NCBI GenBank assembly: GCA_963748095.1
Contig: CAVVIO010000068.1
Span: 16,759 to 80,758 of the forward strand
From: CAVVIO01 sp963748095
GTDB taxonomy: Bacteria; Bacteroidota; Bacteroidia; Bacteroidales; UBA10428
Reading direction: 5' to 3'
Length of the DNA: 64,000 nt
The number at the start of each line of letters is the position of its first letter. Positions within the stretch are counted from its first letter, which is position 1. A program made the position numbers and the translations under genes. This document shows positions 33,371 through 42,486 of this stretch, piece by piece. The notes under the pieces are model-generated. The model ran no database searches. It saw nothing but the letters and a program-made list of their open reading frames with translations, and was not told the DNA's origin.

Positions 33371-35949
33371 TCTTCAAAGTTAATAACATGGTAGATAATC
33401 TTTATGTTTTTACTTTTTAATATCGGATATTCCGTTTTCCGCCATACACTTTCCGTGCCGACTCCGGTTTCAGCATTATGGAAAACATGAACCGTGCCTT
33501 CTGCCCTTCTTACAAATCTGGCCGATACTTTGCTCCATATTTTTTTGGATTGCGACCAGGGCATATTATTAGTTATTTCTGCCGTATGTTGTCCTTCTTC
33601 TGTCATTTCCAGCGTTATTCCCCCATTGGCGATTGCCCATTCCATAGCAGCATTTTTAGCATCATCACCGCCTGACCATAACACGATTATGGGCTTTTTG
33701 GTTGCGGTAGCGTTGGAACGGCTTCGTCCCTGTTGTTGTGCTACATGTGTGGGTTCATGACCAACCAATTCGTTGCCCCCGCCATTGGAAGCCAAAGCCC
33801 CTGTGGCAGACTGACTTTCCTCCTCGTTTTGAGAAACAGATTTTTTAGCCTGTCCCCTGCGCCGCTGAGACCGGGTTGCTTTACCAAAACTCTTGTTCAG
33901 GTATTGCCCGGCGCTTTGCAGATAATGTACCAGCGGAAGCATTCCTTCCGGATCGGTATAAATTACAGGGTTATCGAATGTGTACACATAAGGGCTCCAA
34001 CCGGGTGTTTCCTCCGACAGCGGGTCAGCACCCAGCCAGGTGCTTGTTTGGGGATCGTAATACCGGGCGCCGTAGTCGTATAATCCGGTTTCGGCATCCA
34101 GTTCCTTGCCGTTGAACTTGTACGGGCTGTCCCAGTTAGAATGTTGCTCCACAAAGGTTTCCCCGAAGGGCATGTAGGCGATAAACTGCACCACATCGCC
34201 ATTGATATCGGTAATATATTGTGTGGAACCCAGGTGATCCGGGTGATAAAAATACTGCTGGTTTTCCACGATTGTTCCTGTACCAACGTAACCGAAGCCG
34301 GGATCCACGTTATCATTGGTGATATCGTCTCCCCACTGAATGGGTGCCCCGGGAGGTTCTCCGGGTGGAGCAAATATGGGTTTCTTCGGCCAGCCCCGCG
34401 GAGGTGTGGAATCAGGTGTACTGGCATCGGGATAGGCAATTCCCGAAATAAGGGGATCGGTATTAATGCCCTTCATGGTGGGTGGTCCCGGAGGCTGTGC
34501 TTCTGTTTTTTCGAAATTCACCTTCCCGTTCAGCAGCTGTTGCTGCCGGTTAATATAATTTACATTTCCTGCAGTCAGCTCAAATACACCCGGAAGATAC
34601 TGATTCCGAAAATCTCCGTTACCGATCTTGCCCGCGATCCGTTTACTGCCCGCGTAATAATACTTGGTAAATCCGCTTTTCTGAAATACAAAGTATGGAC
34701 TCAGGTAAACGGTATAGTCATTATCGGAATGATTAATAATCCCCACCGGAGCACCGTTTACATAGGCGCCCCGTGTACCACCCTGGCTTTTGATTACTCT
34801 TTTGCCGGAGGCATCGTACACATACTCGCTCAGGTATCCGTCGTCATCAATCATAGCCAGCCTGTTTTCCTCGTCCCAGGCAAGCTGACGATATGCATTG
34901 CTTTGCCCGTCTTCCCAGTATGTGGGGTTACCATCTTCATCGTAACTAAAGTCCCGGTTGCCTATGGCAGAGGCTGCATCGGGCTTGGGACCATCATAGG
35001 AATAGGTAAAATCGTAACTTGTTGCCGTTTGTTTTTCGCTGTTCAGCGTATGTTCCTGGGTTTTGGAAAGTATATTACCCACGTTATCGTACTGCATGGA
35101 CAGTGAATAATCAGAATTGTCCTTCTGGCCTTTAAAACTTCCGGTAGCACTGGTAAGCCTGTAAAGATTGTCATACGTGTAGGATTGTGTTACCGATCCA
35201 CCCAGGTCATTTGCCGGCGTTCCGATTCCGGCAATTTCCAGGATATTGCCCACGGCGTCGTAGGTGTATTTGTTGTCCGTTATTTCCTGATCGTTGGAAA
35301 TCAGCGACAACTCGTCAAGGCGTTGCCGTTTATCATCGTAATGATACCGGGTTACCGCGCCGTTGCCGTATTTCAGGTAAACCTGTTTTTCGAATTTATC
35401 ATAACCGATGCGGGAAAGATAGGCATAGGTGCGGCCCAGTTTCTCTCCGGTCATTTTCTCAAGCTTGCCGGCTTTGTTATAGGTGTAGGTCACTACTTCA
35501 CCATCCGGATACGTCATGGTATCCACCCTGTTCCAGGTATCGTAACGGGCACTCCAGATAAAGGTGCGCATATCCGATTCACCCAGCTGCACGGTGCGTA
35601 TGGTCTTTACTACCTGTCCGAGCGGACTGTAGAAAAATTCCTGTCCCCCGCTGGCATCCTGTACCAGCACAACACGGCCTGCCCGGTTAAAAGCAGCGCC
35701 CGGTTTTCCGTAGGTATAATTCACCCTGTTTTGTATACTCCTTGGGTAAACAATTTCGGTGAGCCGTTCCCGGTCGTAATGGTAGTTGATCTCTCCGCCA
35801 TCCGGAATATATTTTCGGAGATTGGCCGTGATCTCTTTCAGCAGATTGCCGGCAGCATCGTAGGTGTATTCCGTTAACCCGGCATCGGGCAGGTCAGTGG
35901 ATGATCCTGCGCCCCAGCATATCATAATCAGAAGAAGTGACATTCCCAT
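33367..35949 (-). CDS. RHS giant toxin, C-terminal part: RHS core plus ADP-ribosyl cyclase-like toxin
   Basis: This 860-residue fragment carries YD repeats (about 25-640), the RHS core end (YDYGARYYDPQTSTWLGADP, then SPYVYTFDNPVIYTDPEGM near 645-685), an HExxH motif (His731-Glu-Pro-Thr-His735 in NELVGHEPTHVAQQQ) and a final 110-residue domain (751-860, bases 33367-33699). The last domain matches CD38/ADP-ribosyl cyclase landmarks: VLWSGG (Trp758), TLEMT (Glu781), IWSKVSARF (Trp805), TVHVFHN, and WRKTEYPIL (Glu840). The toxin would cleave or cyclise NAD+. The N-terminal ~18 residues are an out-of-frame start; see the frameshift at about 35902. Confidence 0.85.
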   Translation of the reverse strand: MGMSLLLIMICWGAGSSTDLPDAGLTEYTYDAAGNLLKEITANLRKYIPDGGEINYHYDRERLTEIVYPRSIQNRVNYTYGKPGAAFNRAGRVVLVQDASGGQEFFYSPLGQVVKTIRTVQLGESDMRTFIWSARYDTWNRVDTMTYPDGEVVTYTYNKAGKLEKMTGEKLGRTYAYLSRIGYDKFEKQVYLKYGNGAVTRYHYDDKRQRLDELSLISNDQEITDNKYTYDAVGNILEIAGIGTPANDLGGSVTQSYTYDNLYRLTSATGSFKGQKDNSDYSLSMQYDNVGNILSKTQEHTLNSEKQTATSYDFTYSYDGPKPDAASAIGNRDFSYDEDGNPTYWEDGQSNAYRQLAWDEENRLAMIDDDGYLSEYVYDASGKRVIKSQGGTRGAYVNGAPVGIINHSDNDYTVYLSPYFVFQKSGFTKYYYAGSKRIAGKIGNGDFRNQYLPGVFELTAGNVNYINRQQQLLNGKVNFEKTEAQPPGPPTMKGINTDPLISGIAYPDASTPDSTPPRGWPKKPIFAPPGEPPGAPIQWGDDITNDNVDPGFGYVGTGTIVENQQYFYHPDHLGSTQYITDINGDVVQFIAYMPFGETFVEQHSNWDSPYKFNGKELDAETGLYDYGARYYDPQTSTWLGADPLSEETPGWSPYVYTFDNPVIYTDPEGMLPLVHYLQSAGQYLNKSFGKATRSQRRRGQAKKSVSQNEEESQSATGALASNGGGNELVGHEPTHVAQQQGRSRSNATATKKPIIVLWSGGDDAKNAAMEWAIANGGITLEMTEEGQHTAEITNNMPWSQSKKIWSKVSARFVRRAEGTVHVFHNAETGVGTESVWRKTEYPILKSKNIKIIYHVINFEE

Positions 35950-37483
35950 TGGGATCAGTTACGCTAAGCAATTCACCCAGGGGATTATAGTTGAAAGCAG
36001 TGGTGATATCGCCGGTATCTGTAGTTTTAACTGTAGCAGCCTCTTTTCCGTTTGCCTTTGTATAAGTAAGGCTGACATTGCCCAGCGCATCGGTAACACT
36101 GTCCACATGCATGGATTCGCCCTTATATTGGTTTACACCGTAAGTGTATTTACTCTCCGAACCATCGGGCAGTGTAACCTTCCGGATACGGTCCAGCACA
36201 TCATATTGCTTCACAACTGGCGGAACATTATCCGCAACGGGATTATAGGTTGCAGGATCAGTACCGCTTTCAAAAACAGGCTGATAGATTTTAGCTACCC
36301 TTCCGAAAGCATCGTACAGTTCCTTTCCGGAAACAATATAACCGGTATTTTCGGTAGTGTCGGTCCCGTTAAAAAGGATAGCGGTTTTTTTAACCTGGAT
36401 AGTACGTCCCAGCCCATCGATGAAAGAGTATATTTCCAGATCGGAATTGTTGTTTTGCCTGTGCCTGGCAAGAGAATACGGGACTTTTGCCTCCGGATGG
36501 TATTCAAAGGCGATGGTGTAGGGATTGCCTTCGGCAAGATCGTACGGCCCGGTAACGGATGTAAGTCGCCCGACAGAATCGTACCGGTATTCCATCTGTT
36601 GATTGTTCTTATCTGTCGCAGCCAGCTTATTTCCGAATTTATAATCGTATTTTGCCGATGAACTATATCCGTAGGCATCGGTCACTTTGGTTAAATAGCT
36701 GTGCACGACGGTATCATATCCGTATTGATACCACAGATGTTCGCCCAGGTAATTGGCGGGCCGGGTGATTTTCGTAAGATTCCCGTACGCGTCATATTCC
36801 ATATTATATGTTGCGGAATCATTATCGGAAATTGTTCGTGCTACGTGGATAATTTCCCCGTAATCGTTTATGGATGTTGAGCTCTTTCGTTTTAACCCTT
36901 CGGATGTGATAACCTCCTGTAGCGAAGGAACATTGTAAATATTCTTTCCGGCATTGGCATGGTATTGAATGTTGACCGTGTACTTGTCGTTTGCATTTCC
37001 GGAAGAATAATTGGTATAGGTTGAAATATTGCCCAGTGTATCGTAGGCAAACGTTTCTCTTGTTGTAAGCTGAGAAGAATCAGCGCCTGAATAGGTATAA
37101 TTTCTGGCTTCCGTAAGCGCAATAAAATAGGGTGACCGGTCGCTCCGGGCCATGTTTTCGGGGAGTATCTCACCGGTATGAATATCAGCCAGCGAATAAA
37201 TATGCTGCGTCCCTATCTGCTTGTTACCATTACCATCCAGCATCGTTTCTTCCAGTAACAGGCCTTTCCGGTAATAATCACTAGCATTGTATTTTTGCTC
37301 CAGCATGCGGTACAATGCATCGTTATCTGCTGTGTTCAGGTAATTCGTTTTTACCGTTGCATAGCCGTAGAAGCTGCGTTCATGCCGGTCGTAGTACCCG
37401 CCGGAGTAATCAAAGGTGGTTAGCGTGGTATCGGCACCATCGCCGCTGACGCCATCGTACTCTTTTACCGAAGCCAGCACCAT
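35894..37483 (-). CDS. RHS giant toxin, second internal part (YD repeats)
   Basis: This 529-residue fragment contains only RHS/YD repeats (YNMEYDAYGNLTKITRPANY, YRYDSVGRLTSVTGPYD, YGVNQYKGE, FNYNPLGELLSVTDPNGN), which build the hollow beta cocoon holding the toxin. Reading frame is open upstream to about 37556, where removing one base joins it to the preceding fragment (LKQIDNPLGSTIQLDYKL). It ends at SDYDMLGRRIIH; removing one base near 35902 continues as STDLPDAGLTEYTYDAAG. It is therefore not a separate gene. The Met at 37483 is internal. Confidence 0.85.
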   Translation of the reverse strand: MVLASVKEYDGVSGDGADTTLTTFDYSGGYYDRHERSFYGYATVKTNYLNTADNDALYRMLEQKYNASDYYRKGLLLEETMLDGNGNKQIGTQHIYSLADIHTGEILPENMARSDRSPYFIALTEARNYTYSGADSSQLTTRETFAYDTLGNISTYTNYSSGNANDKYTVNIQYHANAGKNIYNVPSLQEVITSEGLKRKSSTSINDYGEIIHVARTISDNDSATYNMEYDAYGNLTKITRPANYLGEHLWYQYGYDTVVHSYLTKVTDAYGYSSSAKYDYKFGNKLAATDKNNQQMEYRYDSVGRLTSVTGPYDLAEGNPYTIAFEYHPEAKVPYSLARHRQNNNSDLEIYSFIDGLGRTIQVKKTAILFNGTDTTENTGYIVSGKELYDAFGRVAKIYQPVFESGTDPATYNPVADNVPPVVKQYDVLDRIRKVTLPDGSESKYTYGVNQYKGESMHVDSVTDALGNVSLTYTKANGKEAATVKTTDTGDITTAFNYNPLGELLSVTDPNGNVTSSDYDMLGRRIIH

Positions 37484-37541
37484 TTTGCCACCCGGATGCT
37501 GGTAAGTTGCCGGTGTTAATTTGTAATCGAGTTGAATGGTG

Positions 37542-40500
37542 CTACCCAGAGGATTGATCGATTTGTTTAAGGGCGTTGGTACGTCCTATCGTGGATGACC
37601 GGACGTCCATTTCATCTTCTGTTCCTGAGGACAATACATCGGGAAAACCGTCACCATCGATATCGGAGATCTGAGTCAGCGTGCAACTGATGCCCCTGGT
37701 TATGGAACCTCCGGGATTGATACACCATTTCAGTGTTATGGGAGGCACTATGGGGATGACTATGGGAATGCCGACCGTAAAAGCTGTGGAGGCGGATTGC
37801 CCGGTTGATTCACCCTGGTTGAGCGCTGAAATTCCCGGCCACGATACAGGCGGGGCAAAACCATTGCCTGTGTTGAACCGGACCGATATATCCCTTCCGG
37901 ATCGGGACCCGGCGCCCGGATTGAGATTCGGGTATGTATTGTTGATGACAATATCCTCGAGGCCGTCTGCATTTATATCCATAAAGGCACGGGTGTCCTC
38001 ATTTTTGGTGTATGAAATTCCCACTCCTCCTTCTATACTGCCATCGCCGATATTAATACCGGGTCCGCCACCCAGATCCTGGCTCAGACCACCTGAGATA
38101 CTGTCGAAACCCCATGATTCGCGGGGAGCAAAAGAATACCCGAGATTCAGCCTGACTGTTCCGTCAACATACACCATATCAGGAAGGCCGTCTCCGTTAA
38201 TGTCCATCCATGTCTGATCAACATAATCGTGATTCGCTGTAAACTCAAAACTTATACCTAAGGATGTTTCAGCGGTTTCCCCTGACTCTCCGGACTTGTT
38301 GTTTCGCTTTGTATTTTTTTCCTTGGCACTGCTTTCATCACCCTCCGTGGAAGAAGAAGACTGTAGAGAAACGGAATTGTTGCTTTTTGCAACCGGATAA
38401 CTACCTCCCGGCGTTATTCCGGCAGCCTCTGCAGATGCTGTATGATCTCCCAGGTTATGGTCTACCGGGCTGCCCTTTAAAACACCTGTCACATCTGTAT
38501 ACTGTATCTTATCGGTAGCCATCAGGTCGGGGAAGTGATCCCCGTTCATGTCCTCCATATCGGTAAGAATATGGGTATTCAACGAAGTATAACCCTCTGA
38601 AAGACTTATTCCTACTGATGCTCCTACTGACACACCGTTGGTGGTTTCCACGATTTCCCGTGATACTGGTACCACACTGGCGTCGGTAACATTAACCGGT
38701 GCTACGGAAACATCTTTTTGACCCCGCCGGGAACTTGACATGGAGTCAGCATTTACATAAACATACGGATCAACGCCCATGTATATATTCCTGTCGGCAT
38801 AAGGAACCATTATATTGAAGACATCACCCTGCGGATTAATATTTGAAACATCACTGGAATTTCCGGAGCCGGCATCGGGAGGTACCAGCAGGCTCTCATC
38901 AATGGGTGCATCAGCCCTGCCGGAATCACCCCTGTAATCGAACTGTCCCCATCCCCTGTATAATCTGCCGAATATTTCATCTGCAGGATCAATCGTGCTG
39001 AATACCGATGCATCTTTCGTTACGACACCTCCGTCCCATTTTAGTAATGCCTTCGAAGTTTTTACATTATCCGCCAGTGTATTATCACTGAAATAAAATG
39101 CCAGCGCCAGTGTATCGTCCCGCTGCACCAGGATGGTCAGTGTATCCTTGTTATTAAGTGTATCCTGTGCATACGTATAGGTATGATTAGCAAGGATCCT
39201 TTTGTTCTTTTTAACTGCAAACAATATATCTGTTAGCTGTTGCGGATTGGCAGTATTTGTGAAATGTAACTCAGGAAAGATCTTCAATGGTTGAAGATTT
39301 GTATCGCCCGGAGTAAGCCCCAGCGATGACATCAGTGCAGAATCCATGATCACCGGGAGTACCTGTGTGACAACATGATTGTACATCGGGTAAAAATCGG
39401 GTACCGAACGGAAGGAAAGTATCGGAGATCCGTCGGAAGCTGTAGCCGTTGTATCCCCGTCAATGTAGGTATATTCCACGTAATCGGTGCACCTGATCTT
39501 ACTCCAGTCGACAGTAGTTTCGGCAAAAACTTTAAACTTGATGGATTCTTTTTCGTGTACATCCCGGTCGAAAAGAATGGAATCGTTGACAACCGTTTGT
39601 TCCGGATTATATTTCTTCTGGTAGAGGGCCGTTGAATTACCCAGACTATCGAAATAGAATATATCCAGTCGTACGGTATCGCTGGTCACCGGTTTCGAGA
39701 AGGCTACTTTCACCGAAACAGTGCCGTCTTTGGGCATCCCAATGGATTGATCCCCGCTCAGAATGAAGTCGTCGGAAGCTTTGAACTTCCCCACCTGCTT
39801 ATAATCAGGATCGATTAATTTCGGAAGGGTATCGCTTGAATTTATATCGGAATAAGTAATCTCCGGATCCCAGAGAACCTTGTCTGCCGAACCGTTGAAA
39901 ACAGATTGCACCCGGAAATAGATGCGATCGCCCCTGTTGACTGTAAAAGCAGCTAAGGCCGGGTCCTTTACCGTATAATCCCCGGCGTTGATATAGGTAC
40001 TCCACAGTACATCGCCATTGTGCTGAATGCTCACTTTCAGAGTGTCTACATGACTGTCGCTGGTGGTTACCGGAACGCGGTTTACCGGTGCTGTTAATGT
40101 TACAGTCCCGCTGAAAGGAGCCTTCCACATCCTGACAGCATCGTGCAGGGGAAACTGTGCTTCCAGCATGGCCTGTTCATCGGCAGGATTCGGAAGAATA
40201 CTCACATCTATCTCACTCTGACCGGTAATCGGGTTGGGCGTAGGCAGGCTCGAAGGAGTAAATACCGGATCACCATTGCTGTCGATATGGTTAAATAATA
40301 CGGTTCCGTCATTGGCCACATCCACCAGGCCGTCGCCGTTGAAATCCTGGAAATAAACAGTGCTTCTTGTTTTTGAATGATCGTGATTGTAACCGAGGAA
40401 GATAGGTACCGGATGTCCTTCGGCACCTCCGCCAAATGTATTGGTTTTGCTCAGACTGAATTCATCCAGTCCCTGGACTAATTTTTCATCGCCAAACAGT

Positions 40501-41792
40501 ACATTACCCGGATAACCGAGTAAGTTTGGCCGGTAGTAGATTTTGTTATCTTTCTTGTATACCTTATCCGGCAGGCCGTCCCCGTTAATATCCACCAGGC
40601 AGAGAAATCCGGTACTTTCGGAATGCTGGTAATTCGTATTACCTCCGGCCGTGTTCGATTTCGAATACAACAATCCGTCCATCAGGCCTATGGTAGTGGA
40701 AAAACTTCCTCCTCCTCCCGAACTGCCCGATCCTCCAAGGGCCGATACACTGTTAAAAAAATGATTGGTCGGGTTCAGGAACGGATTTTTAAGTCCGTCG
40801 TCGGGCAGGGTCCATTTTTTTTCGGCTGCATACGGCTGGTAGGCATTATTTTTCTGAACGTCGTCGTAATAATCAAAATGTTCCGAATAAAATGCCTTAC
40901 CGGTTTCATCATATTCGGTAATACTGTCCAGCAGTGTTTTGAAAAAGGCACCTTCCCTGTATCGTAAAGCGTACGACCGGATAATACTGTCCTCATAGCT
41001 GATCTCTATGCGTCGTAAAAGCTGTTTGTCGCGTGTGATAAACCCGTAACGTGCATTTACCGGCTGATCTATCCTGACAAAAGTATTTGACGGGTCATTC
41101 CGCTGTAAGGTAACCTTATAGGGACCGTCTGTCTGTCCGAAACCTGTATAGCTTATCTCACGCAGGTAGATCTGTTGTCCGCAGCCGGATGGCCTATCGT
41201 ACGCATAACTTACGAAATTATCATGCAGGTCGACCGTTCTGACCAGCGCCCAGTAGCCGATATTCCCTTTATTATCCATAGAAACGGCACCCGGTACAAC
41301 ACCAGTTTCGGGAGTACCTCCGTAAAAACTGCGGGTACCGGATTTGTCCGTTACTTCCCACCAGTAATTATCAGGACGATTACCGTGCCGGATTATTTTC
41401 AGAAAATCCTTTTCTATCCTTGAGTAAAACCGTTTTTCAGCTTCGCGGGCCACATAATCGTCACGGTGAGCCACCGGCGTCAGTTGTGTGCCATTCAGAA
41501 TATACGTTTCGGATTCCTTGTTTGCCAGGTACCTCGGAACACCCCAGGCAATATCAACCGAGACTGCCGGTATAGTTATGTTCCATCCGTAACCGGTCCA
41601 ACTGCTGCCCTCGCTGCTGTTGTATTCCAGCGATAGTTCCGGTTGTATGACCATTTCGTCCCATGGGAAGCCGGAAAGGAAAAGATACCGCTGCATCGCC
41701 CATATTATTGGCCACGGGAGCTTCGATTTGTGTAATGCCATCAGACGGATCAGCAGCCGCGATATTTTGCATGGAAGTGGGTACGAATCCAT
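37542..41792 (-). CDS. RHS giant toxin, SpvB/TcdB-like part with FG-GAP repeats
   Basis: This 1416-residue fragment is the SpvB/TcB-type N-terminal shell. In frame from about residue 48 (VIQPELSLEYNSSEGSSW, the usual start of the SpvB domain), it carries at least six Ca-binding FG-GAP/VCBS loops: DINGDGLPDKV, DFNGDGLVDVA, DMNGDHFPDLM, DINGDGLPDMV, DINADGLEDIV and DIDGDGFPDVL. The first ~47 residues are out-of-frame translation. This part resembles Tc-toxin B components and would help close or deliver the cocoon. One-base breaks lie near 41649 (upstream) and 37556 (downstream). Confidence 0.85.
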   Translation of the reverse strand: MDSYPLPCKISRLLIRLMALHKSKLPWPIIWAMQRYLFLSGFPWDEMVIQPELSLEYNSSEGSSWTGYGWNITIPAVSVDIAWGVPRYLANKESETYILNGTQLTPVAHRDDYVAREAEKRFYSRIEKDFLKIIRHGNRPDNYWWEVTDKSGTRSFYGGTPETGVVPGAVSMDNKGNIGYWALVRTVDLHDNFVSYAYDRPSGCGQQIYLREISYTGFGQTDGPYKVTLQRNDPSNTFVRIDQPVNARYGFITRDKQLLRRIEISYEDSIIRSYALRYREGAFFKTLLDSITEYDETGKAFYSEHFDYYDDVQKNNAYQPYAAEKKWTLPDDGLKNPFLNPTNHFFNSVSALGGSGSSGGGGSFSTTIGLMDGLLYSKSNTAGGNTNYQHSESTGFLCLVDINGDGLPDKVYKKDNKIYYRPNLLGYPGNVLFGDEKLVQGLDEFSLSKTNTFGGGAEGHPVPIFLGYNHDHSKTRSTVYFQDFNGDGLVDVANDGTVLFNHIDSNGDPVFTPSSLPTPNPITGQSEIDVSILPNPADEQAMLEAQFPLHDAVRMWKAPFSGTVTLTAPVNRVPVTTSDSHVDTLKVSIQHNGDVLWSTYINAGDYTVKDPALAAFTVNRGDRIYFRVQSVFNGSADKVLWDPEITYSDINSSDTLPKLIDPDYKQVGKFKASDDFILSGDQSIGMPKDGTVSVKVAFSKPVTSDTVRLDIFYFDSLGNSTALYQKKYNPEQTVVNDSILFDRDVHEKESIKFKVFAETTVDWSKIRCTDYVEYTYIDGDTTATASDGSPILSFRSVPDFYPMYNHVVTQVLPVIMDSALMSSLGLTPGDTNLQPLKIFPELHFTNTANPQQLTDILFAVKKNKRILANHTYTYAQDTLNNKDTLTILVQRDDTLALAFYFSDNTLADNVKTSKALLKWDGGVVTKDASVFSTIDPADEIFGRLYRGWGQFDYRGDSGRADAPIDESLLVPPDAGSGNSSDVSNINPQGDVFNIMVPYADRNIYMGVDPYVYVNADSMSSSRRGQKDVSVAPVNVTDASVVPVSREIVETTNGVSVGASVGISLSEGYTSLNTHILTDMEDMNGDHFPDLMATDKIQYTDVTGVLKGSPVDHNLGDHTASAEAAGITPGGSYPVAKSNNSVSLQSSSSTEGDESSAKEKNTKRNNKSGESGETAETSLGISFEFTANHDYVDQTWMDINGDGLPDMVYVDGTVRLNLGYSFAPRESWGFDSISGGLSQDLGGGPGINIGDGSIEGGVGISYTKNEDTRAFMDINADGLEDIVINNTYPNLNPGAGSRSGRDISVRFNTGNGFAPPVSWPGISALNQGESTGQSASTAFTVGIPIVIPIVPPITLKWCINPGGSITRGISCTLTQISDIDGDGFPDVLSSGTEDEMDVRSSTIGRTNALKQIDQSSG

Positions 41793-42460
41793 CCGTAGCC
41801 GGTGATTCGGGTAACTTTAATGATTCCGTTGATCATATCGGTAAAGTGGCGCGTTTTGGAGACCACCCTTGATCGCCTGTGGTCGATGCTGTCACGTTCG
41901 AGCGCTTTCCACTTCTTTGCCGATGTATCGTAATAAAAAGTATACACATCTTCCGGAGTGTAGCCCGGTGGCAACAAACTTTCATCGTAGCCGATAGTTA
42001 CATAAACAGCAGAATCAAATAGTGAGCCATGGGGTAAAAAACGGTAACCGGCATAATATCCTTTTGTCACATTGGAGATCTCAGCGGGAATGGGGGGCAA
42101 ATCCTCCGTGGCCAAAGCTGTTACAGACAAGGTAATTTTACTTTTTACACTTCCGGCAGGAATTAACAGTGAAGCTTCATCCATATTGATATTTCCTGCC
42201 CTTCCCGGCTCACAAACAAGCTCATGACGAATACGCCCGGGGATTATGAGTTGAGGATGTGGGTGTTGTAAGGTAGTATCTTTCGGCTGAATATGTATTT
42301 CTGAAAAAACCGAATCTTTTGGTGAAGTACGAGAATTCTTTTTTTGTTGCAACAGATTGCCTGTCCCGGGGTTTTGACTAGTATGTGAAGTACTGTGAAT
42401 AAGTCCGAAACAGCTTAGGCTTAACAGGATTATTAATAGTATTTGAGTTTTTCTATTCAT
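41750..42460 (-). CDS. RHS giant toxin, N-terminal part with signal peptide and ZU5-like domain
   Basis: This 236-residue fragment begins with a signal peptide (1-23, MNRKTQILLIILLSLSCFGL). A ZU5-like beta domain follows at about 90-200 (ASLLIPAGSVKSKITLSVTA, then the FYYDTSAKKWKALERDSID strand). The frame leaves the real one at IIKV (about 41813): dropping one base gives PESPATDGFVPTSMQNIAAA and on to the GRNG of the SpvB start. Joined across four one-base breaks, the gene spans 42460 to 33367, about 3030 residues. The signal peptide means the product leaves the cytoplasm by Sec. It lies 26 bp after a T9SS protein gene. Confidence 0.8.
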   Translation of the reverse strand: MNRKTQILLIILLSLSCFGLIHSTSHTSQNPGTGNLLQQKKNSRTSPKDSVFSEIHIQPKDTTLQHPHPQLIIPGRIRHELVCEPGRAGNINMDEASLLIPAGSVKSKITLSVTALATEDLPPIPAEISNVTKGYYAGYRFLPHGSLFDSAVYVTIGYDESLLPPGYTPEDVYTFYYDTSAKKWKALERDSIDHRRSRVVSKTRHFTDMINGIIKVTRITGYGWIRTHFHAKYRGC

Positions 42461-42486
42461 TCAGTTAACAGGGTATATCTGTCTAA

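Noticed and set aside
34141..35877. Long plus-strand frames antisense to the RHS region (321 and 230 codons)
   Set aside because: They lie opposite the YD repeats, have no start context or family resemblance and follow codon bias of the minus-strand gene; shadows.
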